Assembly (NCBI RefSeq): GCF_017829975.1
Contig: NZ_JAEEGA010000001.1
Location: 124,001 to 188,000 of the forward strand
Reading direction: 5' to 3'
Source of the DNA: Vagococcus allomyrinae
GTDB lineage: Bacteria; Bacillota; Bacilli; Lactobacillales; Vagococcaceae
DNA: 64,000 nucleotides
The stretch's first letter is position 1, and each line of letters starts with the position of its first letter. Below are positions 27,016 through 37,049 of the stretch, one piece after another. The notes beneath the pieces are model-generated. The model did not search any database. It was given only the letters and a program-made list of their open reading frames with translations, and was not told the origin of the DNA. Position numbers and translations under genes: made by a program.

Positions 27016-27772
27016 TGCCAATCATAAAAAAACGAGGAAAAGGAAAGAGAATTGTGCCAGTCTTTTGCCGCGGATAGTGTTGGATGACTTGGGTTTTAAG
27101 CTCGGCTAAAAACACTGGTATTTGGCTATCATTTAGTTGTGCTAAATAGGGCAATAGTCCCGTTCCTTTATACCACTCGATAATATCTTCATGAGCATTA
27201 AGCTGGTGAAAGTAGGTTGTGGACCAACTGTCAAACTGAGGATAGTTTTCTTTCATTAAGTCAAAGTAATCACTGATAGTTAAGGTGTGTTGCTGTCGCA
27301 CTTCCTGAAAATAAGGCCGCCATTGGTTATTGGTCGCTAGTTCCTTAATGAGTCGATGAATGGGTTGTTCGCTGTTCATTGGTAATTGAGCAGCGAAGGT
27401 GCCACCAGGAGCCACTAGTTTTTTTAAGCGGGGCAGAAGTTCTTGGTGATTAGGTAGCCACTGCAAACAAGCGTTGGAAAAAACCAAATCAAATTGACCT
27501 AAAGGAGTGAGGTCATCAGCTAAATCACAGGTTTCAAATTGGTACTGAGGATAATCCAGACGAGCTCGTTCAATCATGTCAGGAGCACTATCGAGGCCGA
27601 TAATCCGACTGTTGGGAAATTGTTTGCCTAATAGATGTGTTCTGTTTCCAGGGCCACAGCCTAAATCAACGATTGTTTTAAACGGGTTGTTTGGGATGCG
27701 GGCGACTAGGTCGATTGCCGGCTGTGTTCGTTCTTCTTTAAACTTTAAGTACTGACTAGATTGCCATTTCAT
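26999..27772 (-). CDS. tam: Trans-aconitate 2-methyltransferase-like SAM enzyme
   Basis: 257 aa. The opening MKWQSSQYLKFKEERTQPAI is the characteristic Tam start, followed by motif I IVDLGCGPGNRT and the acidic ribose-binding IGLDSAP. Tam methylates trans-aconitate, a by-product that inhibits aconitase. The gene is monocistronic, with AAGGAGG before ATG 27772. The substrate assignment rests on resemblance alone. Confidence 0.8.
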   Translation of the reverse strand: MKWQSSQYLKFKEERTQPAIDLVARIPNNPFKTIVDLGCGPGNRTHLLGKQFPNSRIIGLDSAPDMIERARLDYPQYQFETCDLADDLTPLGQFDLVFSNACLQWLPNHQELLPRLKKLVAPGGTFAAQLPMNSEQPIHRLIKELATNNQWRPYFQEVRQQHTLTISDYFDLMKENYPQFDSWSTTYFHQLNAHEDIIEWYKGTGLLPYLAQLNDSQIPVFLAELKTQVIQHYPRQKTGTILFPFPRFFMIGTTKTS

Positions 27773-27824
27773 AGAGTTCCTCCTTAAGAAATAATGTTAT
27801 TATATCTTAACAATAAACGGTCTC

Positions 27825-28280
27825 TTAGTCACTTAATAAGTCTAGAAAATTGGGGTTGAGATGAGCGTCTAAAATAATCGACGTGTTAATTTTACCGTAG
27901 CTCATTAATTCCGAAAGCAAGTCATCGATTTCCTCGGTGTTTTTCACAAAGCCCTTGATAAGATAGTTATCACTACCTGTGACGGAAAATATCTCAGTTA
28001 GCTGATTTTTTGTTTTGAGAAAGGTCAATAGTTCATTAAAGTGAAGGGTAATATCACTAATACGAATGATGAATGCTAAATTGAAGCCAAGTTTTTTGTA
28101 ATCGAGGTCGATGGTAAAACCTTTGATACAACGGGAATCAATCAGTCGTTCCATCCGTGTTTTAACACTAGGTTGAGAGAGAGAAACTTCGTCAGAAATC
28201 GCTTTCAAAGAAATTCGGCTGTTTTCACGAAGTAGTTTTAAAATTTCAATATCTGTTCGATCTAAATCCATCCTAATCAC
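27825..28280 (-). CDS. Lrp/AsnC family transcriptional regulator
   Basis: 151 aa: N-terminal HTH (DIEILKLLRENSRISLKAISDEVSLSQPSVKTRMERL) and C-terminal RAM effector domain (about 70-148). This family senses amino acids. It is divergent from an operon for kynurenine-to-alanine breakdown and probably controls it, with kynurenine, tryptophan or alanine as candidate effectors (inference). The RNA start is a TGG-TATAAT extended -10 box at 28293-28301 on the minus strand. Confidence 0.88.
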   Translation of the reverse strand: MIRMDLDRTDIEILKLLRENSRISLKAISDEVSLSQPSVKTRMERLIDSRCIKGFTIDLDYKKLGFNLAFIIRISDITLHFNELLTFLKTKNQLTEIFSVTGSDNYLIKGFVKNTEEIDDLLSELMSYGKINTSIILDAHLNPNFLDLLSD

Positions 28281-28292
28281 TCCTTTTCGTTT

Positions 28293-28301
28293 ATTATACC
28301 A
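28293..28301 (-). promoter_or_regulatory. Extended -10 promoter of the Lrp/AsnC gene
   Basis: Minus strand TGGTATAAT; no convincing -35. It gives a short leader of about 10 nt to the AAAGGAGTG ribosome site. Confidence 0.55.
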
Positions 28302-28428
28302 TAATAGAACTTTGTGAAAATCGCTGATTTTTTGTTTAAATAAAAAATATGATGCTATTTCTTTATAATAAAACTAAAATCAACGAAATCTTGTTTTTTT
28401 TAATATATACCGAAAAATAAAAAAAAGC

Positions 28429-28458
28429 TATACTTATTTTTGGAGGAAGCGCTTTCCT
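28429..28458 (+). promoter_or_regulatory. Putative promoter and operator before the MFS gene
   Basis: A -10-like TATACT (28429-28434) is followed by AGGAAGCGCTTTCCT (28444-28458), whose AGGAA/TTCCT arms form an inverted repeat. It resembles a cre core but has three mismatches to the cre consensus, so it may instead bind the divergent Lrp/AsnC regulator. Confidence 0.4.
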
Positions 28459-28484
28459 GTCAGCTGGACTGAAAGGAGAAAAAG

Positions 28485-29665
28485 ATGAATAAATGGATGA
28501 GGTTGATTTTACTTTATCTCGGCGGCACTCTGATTGGCTTAAGTCAATTGAAAATTATGCCAATTGTAGAGCCTTTAGCCAAACACTTAAATGTTTCAAT
28601 GACTCAAATGTCGTGGCTAACGTCAATTTTTACAGTATCCGGTATTTTTATTGCATTACCTGGAGGAATTTTAGTCACCAAGTTAGGAGCAAAAAAGTTA
28701 TTACTCATAATTATTGGCTTGTTAGCCGTTGGAAATTTTATGGGAGCATTGGTGACCAGTTTTCCACTACTTTTAATTTCACGAGTGATTGAAGGGATTT
28801 CGTTTTCGACGATCATTATGACGTCAGTCGTTTTGATTTCGGATTGGTTTAAAGACAGTCCACATAGTGGAACGGCTATTGGTTTGTTTATGACATTTCC
28901 AGCCACGGCGTCGATGATCGCTATGAACAGCTTTGCCCCCTTGTCTGAACGGTTTGGCTATTTCGCTAGCTGGTATTTACTCGGTGGGATGTCACTGTTA
29001 ATGGTGGTGGTTTATTATTTCTTGATCGACAATCCGCAAGCCACAGAAAATGACGGGCAAAAAATCCAAGGGGGCGATTTTGGGAAGTGGTCCGTGATTG
29101 GCGCATTTGGTTACTGGCTTGCTTACAAGGGAGCATGGCCTTCGTTTTGTACACATTTATAGCGATTTACCCTTTGTTATACATTGATTTTTACGGTGTG
29201 ACAACGGCTACCGCCAATTTTTATGCGAGTTTATTTGGACTGTTTGGTATTCCTTTTGGGGTCGTGGCGGGGATGCTGATTGACAAAACGCAAAAACCAA
29301 AACAATTGATTGCCCTTTCGTTTATTGTTATGGCGTTGTCCAGCATAGGGGCTCTTTATTTAGATAACAGCAATGCCCGTTTTATTATTCAGTTGTTTTG
29401 TTTATCTTCATCCTGTAGTTTAGCGTCCTCATCGGTGACGATTACCGTGCCTAAATCAGTCAGTGAGCCTTTGATCGGTTATGCGATGAGTTTTGTTAAT
29501 TTGTTTTATTACAGCAGTATCGTGATTGGCCCCCCTTTGGTCATGACAATCATCGAAAAAAACTCATGGAATAGTGGCATTTGGGTGGTTTTTGTTGGCG
29601 GACTGATCGGTGTGGTAGCAGCTTTTATCTTTATGGGAGCAAAGAACAAAGAAGTAGTAGAGTAA
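28485..29665 (+). pseudogene. MFS transporter interrupted by a frameshift
   Basis: Two overlapping frames (28485-29162 and a second open from about 29060 to 29665) together give one MFS protein of about 390 aa with 12 helices. The N-half begins MNKWMRLILLYLGGTLIGLSQ; the C-half resumes at WEVVRDWRIWLLACLQGSM. The break lies between A6 (29059-29064) and G5 (29070-29074), and one extra base there would restore the frame. It could be a true inactivation, a slippage-prone (phase-variable) site or a sequencing error. Position suggests uptake of kynurenine or a related aromatic amino acid. No specific transporter family is claimed. Confidence 0.85.
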
Positions 29666-29688
29666 CTTAAATTTAGGAGGAAAAACAG

Positions 29689-30969
29689 ATGGAAAGACAG
29701 TTTGAAGCAGGTTTAGCATTTGCTCAGAAAAAGGATCAACAGGATCATATGAACAAGATCAGAGAGCGCTTTTGCATTCAGCCAGAAACGATTTACATGG
29801 ATGGCAACTCTTTGGGAATGGCCTCGAAAGATGCTCGTGAAGCCTTGATGAAAGTCGTTGATCTTTGGGAGACAGAAGGGATCAACATTTGGAATATTGA
29901 AGACAATAAATACTTTTTGTACCAGGATTTTTTAGGAGCTCGTTTAGCTGAGTTGATCAATGCTCGACCAGATGAAGTGACCGTTATGACTAATACCACG
30001 ATCAATATACATCAAGGGATCAGCACTTTTTATCACCCAACAAAAGAACGCTATAAAATTTTAGTTGATGATATTAACTTCCCAACAGACCGTTATGCAG
30101 TTGACAGCCAAGTGAAATTGAAGGGCTACGAGCCAGCAGAGGCGGTAAAAGTGGTCGCGAGTCGTGACGGGGTGATTGACGAAGAGCGGGTGATTGAGGC
30201 GATGACAGATGATGTTGCCCTAGTCTTATTACCGGCAGTTCTATACCGCAGTGCGCAGTTGCTGGACATGAAGCGTTTAACTGAAGCGGCCCACAAACGA
30301 AATATCATCATTGGCTTCGATTTATGTCATTCAATCGGTGCAGTCGATCACGACTTTGCTGATATTCAACCGGATTTTGCCGTATGGTGTAACTATAAAT
30401 ATTTATCGGCTAGTCCTGGGGCAATCGCTGGTTTTTATATTAATCAAAAACATTTTGCCATGGAGCCTGGTTTAGCAGGCTGGCAAGGGAACCGCAAGGA
30501 CACACAATTTCAATTGAAGCAAAAACATGAGCATGCGCAAAATGCTGGTGGTTGGCAAACTGGGACGCAACCACTCTTTTCAATGGCGCCGTTAGAAGGC
30601 GTGCTAAAGATCTTTGAAGAGGTTGGCATGGCTAATATTAGAAAAAAATCTTTGGATATTACAGCTTATTTTATGTATTTAATCGATACGAAGTTGGCTC
30701 AGTATGGGTATTCAGTCGGGAATCCTCGGGAAGATGAACGGCGGGGCGGCCATATCTGTTTGGTTCATGAAGAGGCGTATCGGATTTGCTCGGCGTTAAA
30801 AGATAGTGGGGTTGTTCCTGATTTCCGCGAGCCTAATGTGATCCGTTTGGCACCAATTGCCTTGTATACATCTTATGAAGAAGTCTATCAAGTTGTTGAG
30901 ATTTTGGAATTTATTGCTATAAACAAAAAGTACGAGAAATACAGTTCAGAACGCAGTATGGTGGTTTAA
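29689..30969 (+). CDS. kynU: Kynureninase
   Basis: 426 aa, PLP-dependent hydrolysis of kynurenine to anthranilate and L-alanine. Hallmarks are IYMDGNSLGMASKDA at the N-terminus, GFDLCHSIGAVDHD (PLP-binding Asp), the PLP lysine in WCNYKYLSASPGA, GLAGWQGNRKD and NVIRLAPIALYTS. It follows the MFS gene by 24 bp with AGGAGG. No other tryptophan-degrading enzyme (TDO, formamidase) is in the window, so external kynurenine is the likely substrate. Confidence 0.93.
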   Translation: MERQFEAGLAFAQKKDQQDHMNKIRERFCIQPETIYMDGNSLGMASKDAREALMKVVDLWETEGINIWNIEDNKYFLYQDFLGARLAELINARPDEVTVMTNTTINIHQGISTFYHPTKERYKILVDDINFPTDRYAVDSQVKLKGYEPAEAVKVVASRDGVIDEERVIEAMTDDVALVLLPAVLYRSAQLLDMKRLTEAAHKRNIIIGFDLCHSIGAVDHDFADIQPDFAVWCNYKYLSASPGAIAGFYINQKHFAMEPGLAGWQGNRKDTQFQLKQKHEHAQNAGGWQTGTQPLFSMAPLEGVLKIFEEVGMANIRKKSLDITAYFMYLIDTKLAQYGYSVGNPREDERRGGHICLVHEEAYRICSALKDSGVVPDFREPNVIRLAPIALYTSYEEVYQVVEILEFIAINKKYEKYSSERSMVV

Positions 30970-30993
30970 GCAAGTCGATGAGGAGGAATCAAG

Positions 30994-32109
30994 ATGTTAA
31001 TAGGTGTACCTAAAGAAATTAAAAACAATGAAAATAGAGTGGCCGTCACCCCTCAAGATGTGGTCAGCTTTTTAAAGAAAAATCATCAGGTGATTGTGGA
31101 AAAAGGGGCGGGATTAGGAGCCGGTTTCAGCGATGAAGAATATTTAAAAAATGGAGCCAGTATTAGTGCGGATAAGTCGGCAGTCTGGGCAGCGGAGATG
31201 GTGATGAAGGTGAAGGAACCTTTGGAAGCCGAGTACCAGTATTTTAGGGAAGGGCAAATTCTCTTTACCTTTCTCCATTTAGCACCAGAAAAGAAGCTGA
31301 CAGATGCTCTTCTAGCAAGTGGTGTGACGGCCATTGCCTATGAGTCAATTCAACTGGCAGATGCTAGCTTACCTCTTTTGACACCGATGAGTGAAGTTGC
31401 TGGACGGATGGCAACTCAGATCGGGGCTCAATTTTTACAAAAGGAAGTTGGCGGTAAAGGGGTGCTCTTAGCTAGTGTGCCAGGAGTTGAACGGGGCAAA
31501 GTGGCAATTATCGGTGGTGGTACAGCAGGAACTAATGCGGCTAAGATGGCGATTGGCTTGGGTGCACGAGTGACGATTTTAGATGTCAATACGAAACGAT
31601 TAGCTCAGTTAGATGACCTTTTTGGCGATCGAATTCAGACCTTAATGTCGACACCCTTCAATATTGAAAAAGTGGTGAAAGAGGCTGATTTAGTGATTGG
31701 GGCGGTGTTAATTCCTGGTCATAAGGCACCGACGTTAGTGTCGGAACAGATGATTGCTCAAATGTCACCAGGTTCAGTGATTGTGGACATTGCCATCGAT
31801 CAAGGGGGGATCTTTGAAACCACTGATCGAGTGACCACATTAGCCGATCCAACATATGTGAAGCACGGTGTGGTTCACTACGCAGTGGCGAATATGCCTG
31901 GCGCTGTGCCGCGAACATCGACGATGGCCTTAACCAATTGTACCATCGCCTATGCTTTGCGGATTGCCAATGGGGGGATGGAAAGAGTGATAGCTGAAGA
32001 TGCCATCATTGCCAAGGGGATCAACACCTATAAAGGCAACTTAACCATCAAAGAAGTGGCAGATGATCAGCAGCGGACTTATGTAAACGTTTATGATTTA
32101 GTCAGTTAA
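30994..32109 (+). CDS. ald: Alanine dehydrogenase
   Basis: 371 aa. Starts [20 protein letters not shown], with the NAD-binding motif [15 protein letters not shown] followed by the acidic ILDVN. It oxidises L-alanine to pyruvate and ammonia with NAD+. Directly downstream of kynureninase (24 bp), it would consume the alanine released there, giving pyruvate, NADH and ammonium. Length is normal for the family. Confidence 0.95.
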   Translation: MLIGVPKEIKNNENRVAVTPQDVVSFLKKNHQVIVEKGAGLGAGFSDEEYLKNGASISADKSAVWAAEMVMKVKEPLEAEYQYFREGQILFTFLHLAPEKKLTDALLASGVTAIAYESIQLADASLPLLTPMSEVAGRMATQIGAQFLQKEVGGKGVLLASVPGVERGKVAIIGGGTAGTNAAKMAIGLGARVTILDVNTKRLAQLDDLFGDRIQTLMSTPFNIEKVVKEADLVIGAVLIPGHKAPTLVSEQMIAQMSPGSVIVDIAIDQGGIFETTDRVTTLADPTYVKHGVVHYAVANMPGAVPRTSTMALTNCTIAYALRIANGGMERVIAEDAIIAKGINTYKGNLTIKEVADDQQRTYVNVYDLVS

Positions 32110-32118
32110 AACAGGAAA

Positions 32119-32140
32119 CTAGCCTCGAAAAAGAGGCTAG
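32119..32140 (+). terminator. Hairpin after ald
   Basis: CTAGCCTC-GAAAAA-GAGGCTAG, a perfect 8-bp stem, but without a T tract. It abuts repeat copy 3. Confidence 0.5.
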
Positions 32141-32286
32141 ATAGTTCCCTATTAAAGAGTCACTATGCAAAGCTTCTCTTCAGCTTTCAGCTAAAGAGAA
32201 GCTGCAAGCACCACTCGGCCCTCGTCATTATGTTGATGATCCAATAGAATTATCTGTTCGGATTATTTTATGGGATGGGTATAGTT
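32139..32286 (+). repeat. Repeat family copy 3 (full length, diverged)
   Basis: Same orientation as copy 1: starts AGATAGTTCCCTATTAAA and ends CCAATAGAATTATCTGTTCGGATTATTTTATGG. The interior CTTTCAGCTAAAGAGAAGCTG...CCACTCGG...ATTATG matches the inner hairpin region of copy 2 (reverse complement). It lies upstream of mnmA. Confidence 0.7.
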
Positions 32287-32300
32287 TCTTTATTTTCTAA

Positions 32301-33551
<1,251 letters not shown>

Positions 33552-33573
33552 TTGTTTGATAGAATACCGTGCT

Positions 33574-33617
33574 TAACTCAAATAAGCCTCAGGCGATGCC
33601 TGGGCTTATTTGGGTTG
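33574..33617 (+). terminator. Terminator hairpin after mnmA
   Basis: AACTCAAATAAGCC...GGCTTATTTGGGTT, a long stem with CAGGC/GCCTG at the tip; no strong T run. Confidence 0.6.
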
Positions 33618-33727
33618 AAAAGAATAAATAATTTTGTTTATTTTAACTGAAATATGTGGAAACAGCGTATATAACTATAAGGAGGCAGTGGAAAAGCGGA
33701 AGGCTATAAAACATAATCAGTCAAGGC

Positions 33728-33922
33728 TCATTGATCTTGATTAGTTTCTTTTCGACGATTCCGTCGATAGGTTGAAATGGTTTCATAGGCGTCGTAACAG
33801 AGGAAAATAACGGCAGCGATTGCTAAAAGAACCACGAGTGGGCCTTTGGCAAAGCCCATGATTTGATTGGCGATCAGGACGATGTAAGTGATAACTCTGA
33901 CAAATGTGAATAAGTGTTTCAA
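33728..33922 (-). CDS. Small membrane protein, two helices
   Basis: 64 aa from a TTG at 33922 (MKHLFTFVRVITYIVLIANQ...). Two hydrophobic segments and a basic C-tail (YRRNRRKETNQDQ). An ATG at 33943 would add seven residues, but the predicted RNA start from TGCTATACT just upstream lies almost on it, and GAAGGG is correctly spaced for the TTG. Family not recognised. Confidence 0.5.
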   Translation of the reverse strand: MKHLFTFVRVITYIVLIANQIMGFAKGPLVVLLAIAAVIFLCYDAYETISTYRRNRRKETNQDQ

Positions 33923-33950
33923 TAGTTTTCCCTTCTTTCTCATTGTCAGT

Positions 33951-33970
33951 ATAGCACAAGTCAGTGCTAT
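33951..33970. promoter_or_regulatory. Inverted-repeat operator between two divergent small genes
   Basis: ATAGCAC-AAGTCA-GTGCTAT, a perfect 7-bp repeat that overlaps the minus-strand extended -10 (TGCTATACT) and lies 20 bases before the plus-strand gene. It is well placed to control both. Confidence 0.5.
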
Positions 33971-33992
33971 CGAAAAAGAAAGGAAGGTGATG

Positions 33993-34310
33993 ATGGTGAA
34001 GGAGCAGAATGATCCTAATCCGTTATATTTGTACCCGATGTATTTATCAAATAAGGAGGTGAAAGGGGAATTAAAACTGGTGATGTATTTACCAGATTTT
34101 GATTTGAAAGTTTTGGGAAAGGAATTAGGAGCTCTTGGAAACAGTATGAGTGAAAAAGCTTGTCAACAAGCTATTTTACTGGAAGATAGGGGTGTTGCTG
34201 TACCCTTGCCTGGATCGCGATCTAAAAGGAGAGAGCCGCCGAATGGTCTAATTTTAGTTGATTATCATGAGTATCGAAAAAAGTTGAAAAAGAGAGGGAA
34301 AGGTAACTAA
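33993..34310 (+). CDS. Hypothetical protein, 105 aa
   Basis: Soluble, basic C-terminus (YRKKLKKRGKGN). MVKEQNDPNPLYLYPMYL opens the protein. The start at 33993 is supported by AAGGAAGG. No recognised domain. Divergent from the small membrane gene across a shared inverted repeat. Confidence 0.5.
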   Translation: MVKEQNDPNPLYLYPMYLSNKEVKGELKLVMYLPDFDLKVLGKELGALGNSMSEKACQQAILLEDRGVAVPLPGSRSKRREPPNGLILVDYHEYRKKLKKRGKGN

Positions 34311-34439
34311 AAATGTTGGCTGTATGACTTAGATCGTAAGCTAAACTTATGGCGGGTTGTTGAGACAGAGTGTTCGGTCGTATTCTTAATTTGGTCTAAA
34401 AAGACCATTCTAACTTTTGATAAATCAGGTTATAGAAGA

Positions 34440-34469
34440 ACCCCTCACCTCAAATTTGAGGTGAGGGGT
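34440..34469. repeat. Perfect 30-bp palindrome
   Basis: ACCCCTCACCTCAAA followed by its exact reverse complement TTTGAGGTGAGGGGT. It lies between two convergent transcripts (hypothetical gene and cls) and has no T run on either side, so it is not a typical intrinsic terminator. Confidence 0.8.
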
Positions 34470-34483
34470 ATGTGAATGTCGCG

Positions 34484-34512
34484 AAAAAAAAACCTCTGAT
34501 GGCTTACATCAG
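34484..34512 (-). terminator. Terminator of cls
   Basis: Minus strand CCTCTGATG-TAAGC-CATCAGAGG followed by nine T. The cls stop codon TAA lies in the loop. Confidence 0.85.
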
Positions 34513-36033
34513 AGGAGCAAAAACTCTTAAAACGGCACGTCCCAGATTTCTGAACCAGCCGACTTCTTGAGCGGTCTTTAAGTTGATTTCCTGACAAAGA
34601 GCTTCTGTCTTTCGGAAATCTGCTAACATAACAGGAATCACCTCGGTTTGATACATCCAGACGCCACATTCTAAATGAAGAAAAAGGCTTCGATAATCTA
34701 GATTAATTGTGCCGACTGTGGCAAATAAACCATCAACGACAAAGGTTTTTGAATGAATAAAGCCAGGTGTGTACTCAAAAATTCTCACACCAGCTTCGAT
34801 TAATTGCCCGTAATTAGAGCGCGTCACAGCATGGACGTACCACTTATCTGGTATATGTGGGGTTTGAATGCGGACATCAATGCCACTTTTAGCAGCGTTG
34901 CAAAGAGCTTCCATTAGTAAATTATCAATCACCAAGTATGGGGTTGTGATGTAGATAGAGTCTTTGGCGCGGCCGATTAAATTGAGATACACGTTTTCAC
35001 CCATCGTTTCATCATCAAAGGGCATATCGGTATAAGGCTGAAAGTATCCTTTGATTGCAGGCAACGCCTCATAGCCTTCTTTTGGATAGTACTCACAGTA
35101 ATCCCGTTCCTCATTGCGTTGCAAGTCCCAGAGGCTAAGGAACATCAGGGTGAAGCCCCAAGCTGTTTGCCCTTCTAGCATAATGCCTGTGTCTTTCCAA
35201 TGGCCGTGTTTTTCGTAGGCGTTGATGTATTCATCGGCCAAATTATTGCCACCAGTAAAGGCCACTTTTCCATCAATTACGGTTATTTTTCGGTGATTAC
35301 GGTTGTTAAAGACCGATGATAAAACGGGCACAAAGGGGTTGAAAATGCTGCATTTAATGCCCATGGCTTCTAGCTTTTTATCGTAGTTTTGGGGGAGGGT
35401 AAAGATACACCCCATATCATCATAAATCAGTCGAACATCTACCCCTTCTTTAGCCTTACGCACCATGATTTCCAGAAGACTGTCCCACATTTCTCCTTCT
35501 TCAATGATAAAGTATTCCATGAAAATATAGTGTTCAGCTTTTTCCATTTCTCTTTTCATGGCTTCGAAAACATCTTCTCCCAATGACAGATAAGTTCCTT
35601 TGGTATCTTTAAAAGGTGGCACGATACCATAAGTGGTTAAATAGGTGGATTGAGCTAAGGCGTCTCCGTTGGTTGTTTTAATCTTTAAATCAGGAATGGT
35701 ACAAGCCAATGCGTGGGCTTCTTTTTTTTGAATGTCTTCCATCTTGTGCTGTAAGCTTCGCTGGATCGTCAAACGTCCGAAAATCAGATAGGTCACCGTT
35801 CCAAAAATCGGCAACAGCATAATGGGGATTAACCAGGCAATTTTATAAGCAGGGTTGCTGCGATTATTGATAATATTGAGAACAATGACAACGGAAATGA
35901 TGATGTTTAGAATATAAAAGTACACAAAGTATTCTTGAAAACGTAAAATAATGGCAAACAGAATGGTCAGTTGCAACAATAATAAAAGGGCAACAAAAGC
36001 TGCTCGGTGGGTCAATAATTTTAAAAATTTCAT
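34504..36033 (-). CDS. cls: Cardiolipin synthase (PLD superfamily)
   Basis: 509 aa. Two N-terminal membrane helices (about 10-50) and two HKD motifs: HRKITVIDGKVAFTGGNN and HSKTFVVDGLFATVGTINLD. It condenses two phosphatidylglycerols to cardiolipin and glycerol at the membrane. ATG 36033 with AAGGAGAG is preferred over the ATG at 36090. Single gene, divergent from the RpiR-type regulator. Confidence 0.93.
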   Translation of the reverse strand: MKFLKLLTHRAAFVALLLLLQLTILFAIILRFQEYFVYFYILNIIISVVIVLNIINNRSNPAYKIAWLIPIMLLPIFGTVTYLIFGRLTIQRSLQHKMEDIQKKEAHALACTIPDLKIKTTNGDALAQSTYLTTYGIVPPFKDTKGTYLSLGEDVFEAMKREMEKAEHYIFMEYFIIEEGEMWDSLLEIMVRKAKEGVDVRLIYDDMGCIFTLPQNYDKKLEAMGIKCSIFNPFVPVLSSVFNNRNHRKITVIDGKVAFTGGNNLADEYINAYEKHGHWKDTGIMLEGQTAWGFTLMFLSLWDLQRNEERDYCEYYPKEGYEALPAIKGYFQPYTDMPFDDETMGENVYLNLIGRAKDSIYITTPYLVIDNLLMEALCNAAKSGIDVRIQTPHIPDKWYVHAVTRSNYGQLIEAGVRIFEYTPGFIHSKTFVVDGLFATVGTINLDYRSLFLHLECGVWMYQTEVIPVMLADFRKTEALCQEINLKTAQEVGWFRNLGRAVLRVFAPLM

Positions 36034-36167
36034 GGGGAAAGGGCTCTCCTTTTCTTTAAGTCTCCGCTCATTTTTTGAGATAGCGTGCAACTTTGATTAT
36101 ACCTTAAATGAAAGACAGAGTATAATGGAAATAAACGATGTCTCTAAGAAAGGGTGGAGTGGTGTCG

Positions 36168-37016
36168 ATGAATGTCATTCAACATTTAAATGAAAAGCTG
36201 GGCTACACAGAGGGAGAGGCGGTGTTGGCCGACTATATTCTCAAACATTCTGAGCAAGTGCTAAATTATTCCATCCGGGAATTATCGCAACAAGCCTATA
36301 CTTCAACGGCAACAATCTTTCGTCTATGTCAGAAACTGGGGTTGTCAGGCTATAAGGAATTTGTGATTAAGTTATCGCGAGATTTAGAAAGTCACTATAA
36401 TAATATTGCGGGGATTGACGCTAACTTTCCGTTTAGTCGTGTGGATTCTGACTTGTTGGTGGCTAAAAAAATTGCCGCCTTATCCAATGAAACGATTACT
36501 CAAACGCATCTATTATTGACAGAGGGAATGCTAAATCAGGCAGTTGATTTGATAGTTAAGGCGGAGAGTATCTTTGGCATTGGTGTTAGTCATTCTTTTA
36601 ATCGAGCCGTGGATTTTCAGACAAAGATGTTGCGGATTGACTATTATGTCAAAGTAATGCCACTACAAGCCGATCAGTTTCATTTAGCTAATCACGGGAC
36701 TGCTAAAGATGTGGCGATTATCATCTCCTACGGGGGAACGACAGCGGAGATACTGAGTGATGCCCGCTTGTTAAAGCAAAAGCACTGCAAACTGATTGCT
36801 GTCACTTCCAATACTGAAGGAGAGCTAGCCAAGTTGGCAGATGTGGTCTTGCCGTTACCTAAAAATGAGAATGCTGACTTAAATATTTCTACGTTTTCTT
36901 CGCAAATTGCCACGGAGTTTGCCTTAAATGTGCTGTATTCCTGTGTCTACAAACGAAATTACTTGGAGAATATTGACAAAAACAAAAGCGCTCCGACTTC
37001 TTATTTACTGTCTTAA
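36168..37016 (+). CDS. MurR/RpiR-family regulator
   Basis: 282 aa. N-terminal RpiR HTH (YSIRELSQQAYTSTATIFRLCQKLGLSGYKEF) and a C-terminal SIS sugar-phosphate domain (IFGIGVSHSFN, VAIIISYGGTTAEIL). It presumably controls the PTS permease and the TIM-barrel gene that follow. A TATAAT lies at 36121-36126. A terminator separates it from the PTS gene, so the two are transcribed separately. Confidence 0.9.
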   Translation: MNVIQHLNEKLGYTEGEAVLADYILKHSEQVLNYSIRELSQQAYTSTATIFRLCQKLGLSGYKEFVIKLSRDLESHYNNIAGIDANFPFSRVDSDLLVAKKIAALSNETITQTHLLLTEGMLNQAVDLIVKAESIFGIGVSHSFNRAVDFQTKMLRIDYYVKVMPLQADQFHLANHGTAKDVAIIISYGGTTAEILSDARLLKQKHCKLIAVTSNTEGELAKLADVVLPLPKNENADLNISTFSSQIATEFALNVLYSCVYKRNYLENIDKNKSAPTSYLLS

Positions 37017-37049
37017 GGTCACAATGTTTCATTGTGATCTTATTTTTTT
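37015..37049 (+). terminator. Terminator of the RpiR gene
   Basis: AAGGTCACAATG-TTT-CATTGTGATCTT followed by ATTTTTTTG; 12-bp stem with one G-U pair, starting inside the stop codon. Confidence 0.85.

Noticed and set aside
28444-28458. AGGAAGCGCTTTCCT as a CcpA cre box
   Set aside because: Palindromic core looks like cre but three fixed positions of WTGNAANCGNWNNCA fail. Kept only as a possible operator.
20597-32286. The repeat as a shared riboswitch for sulfur-transfer genes
   Set aside because: Copies before the cysteine desulfurase and mnmA are in opposite orientation relative to the genes, and a third copy precedes unrelated small genes.
33688-33741. 17-codon GTG frame after AAGGAGG
   Set aside because: The spacing between ribosome site and GTG is only two bases, and the frame overlaps the end of the minus-strand gene.
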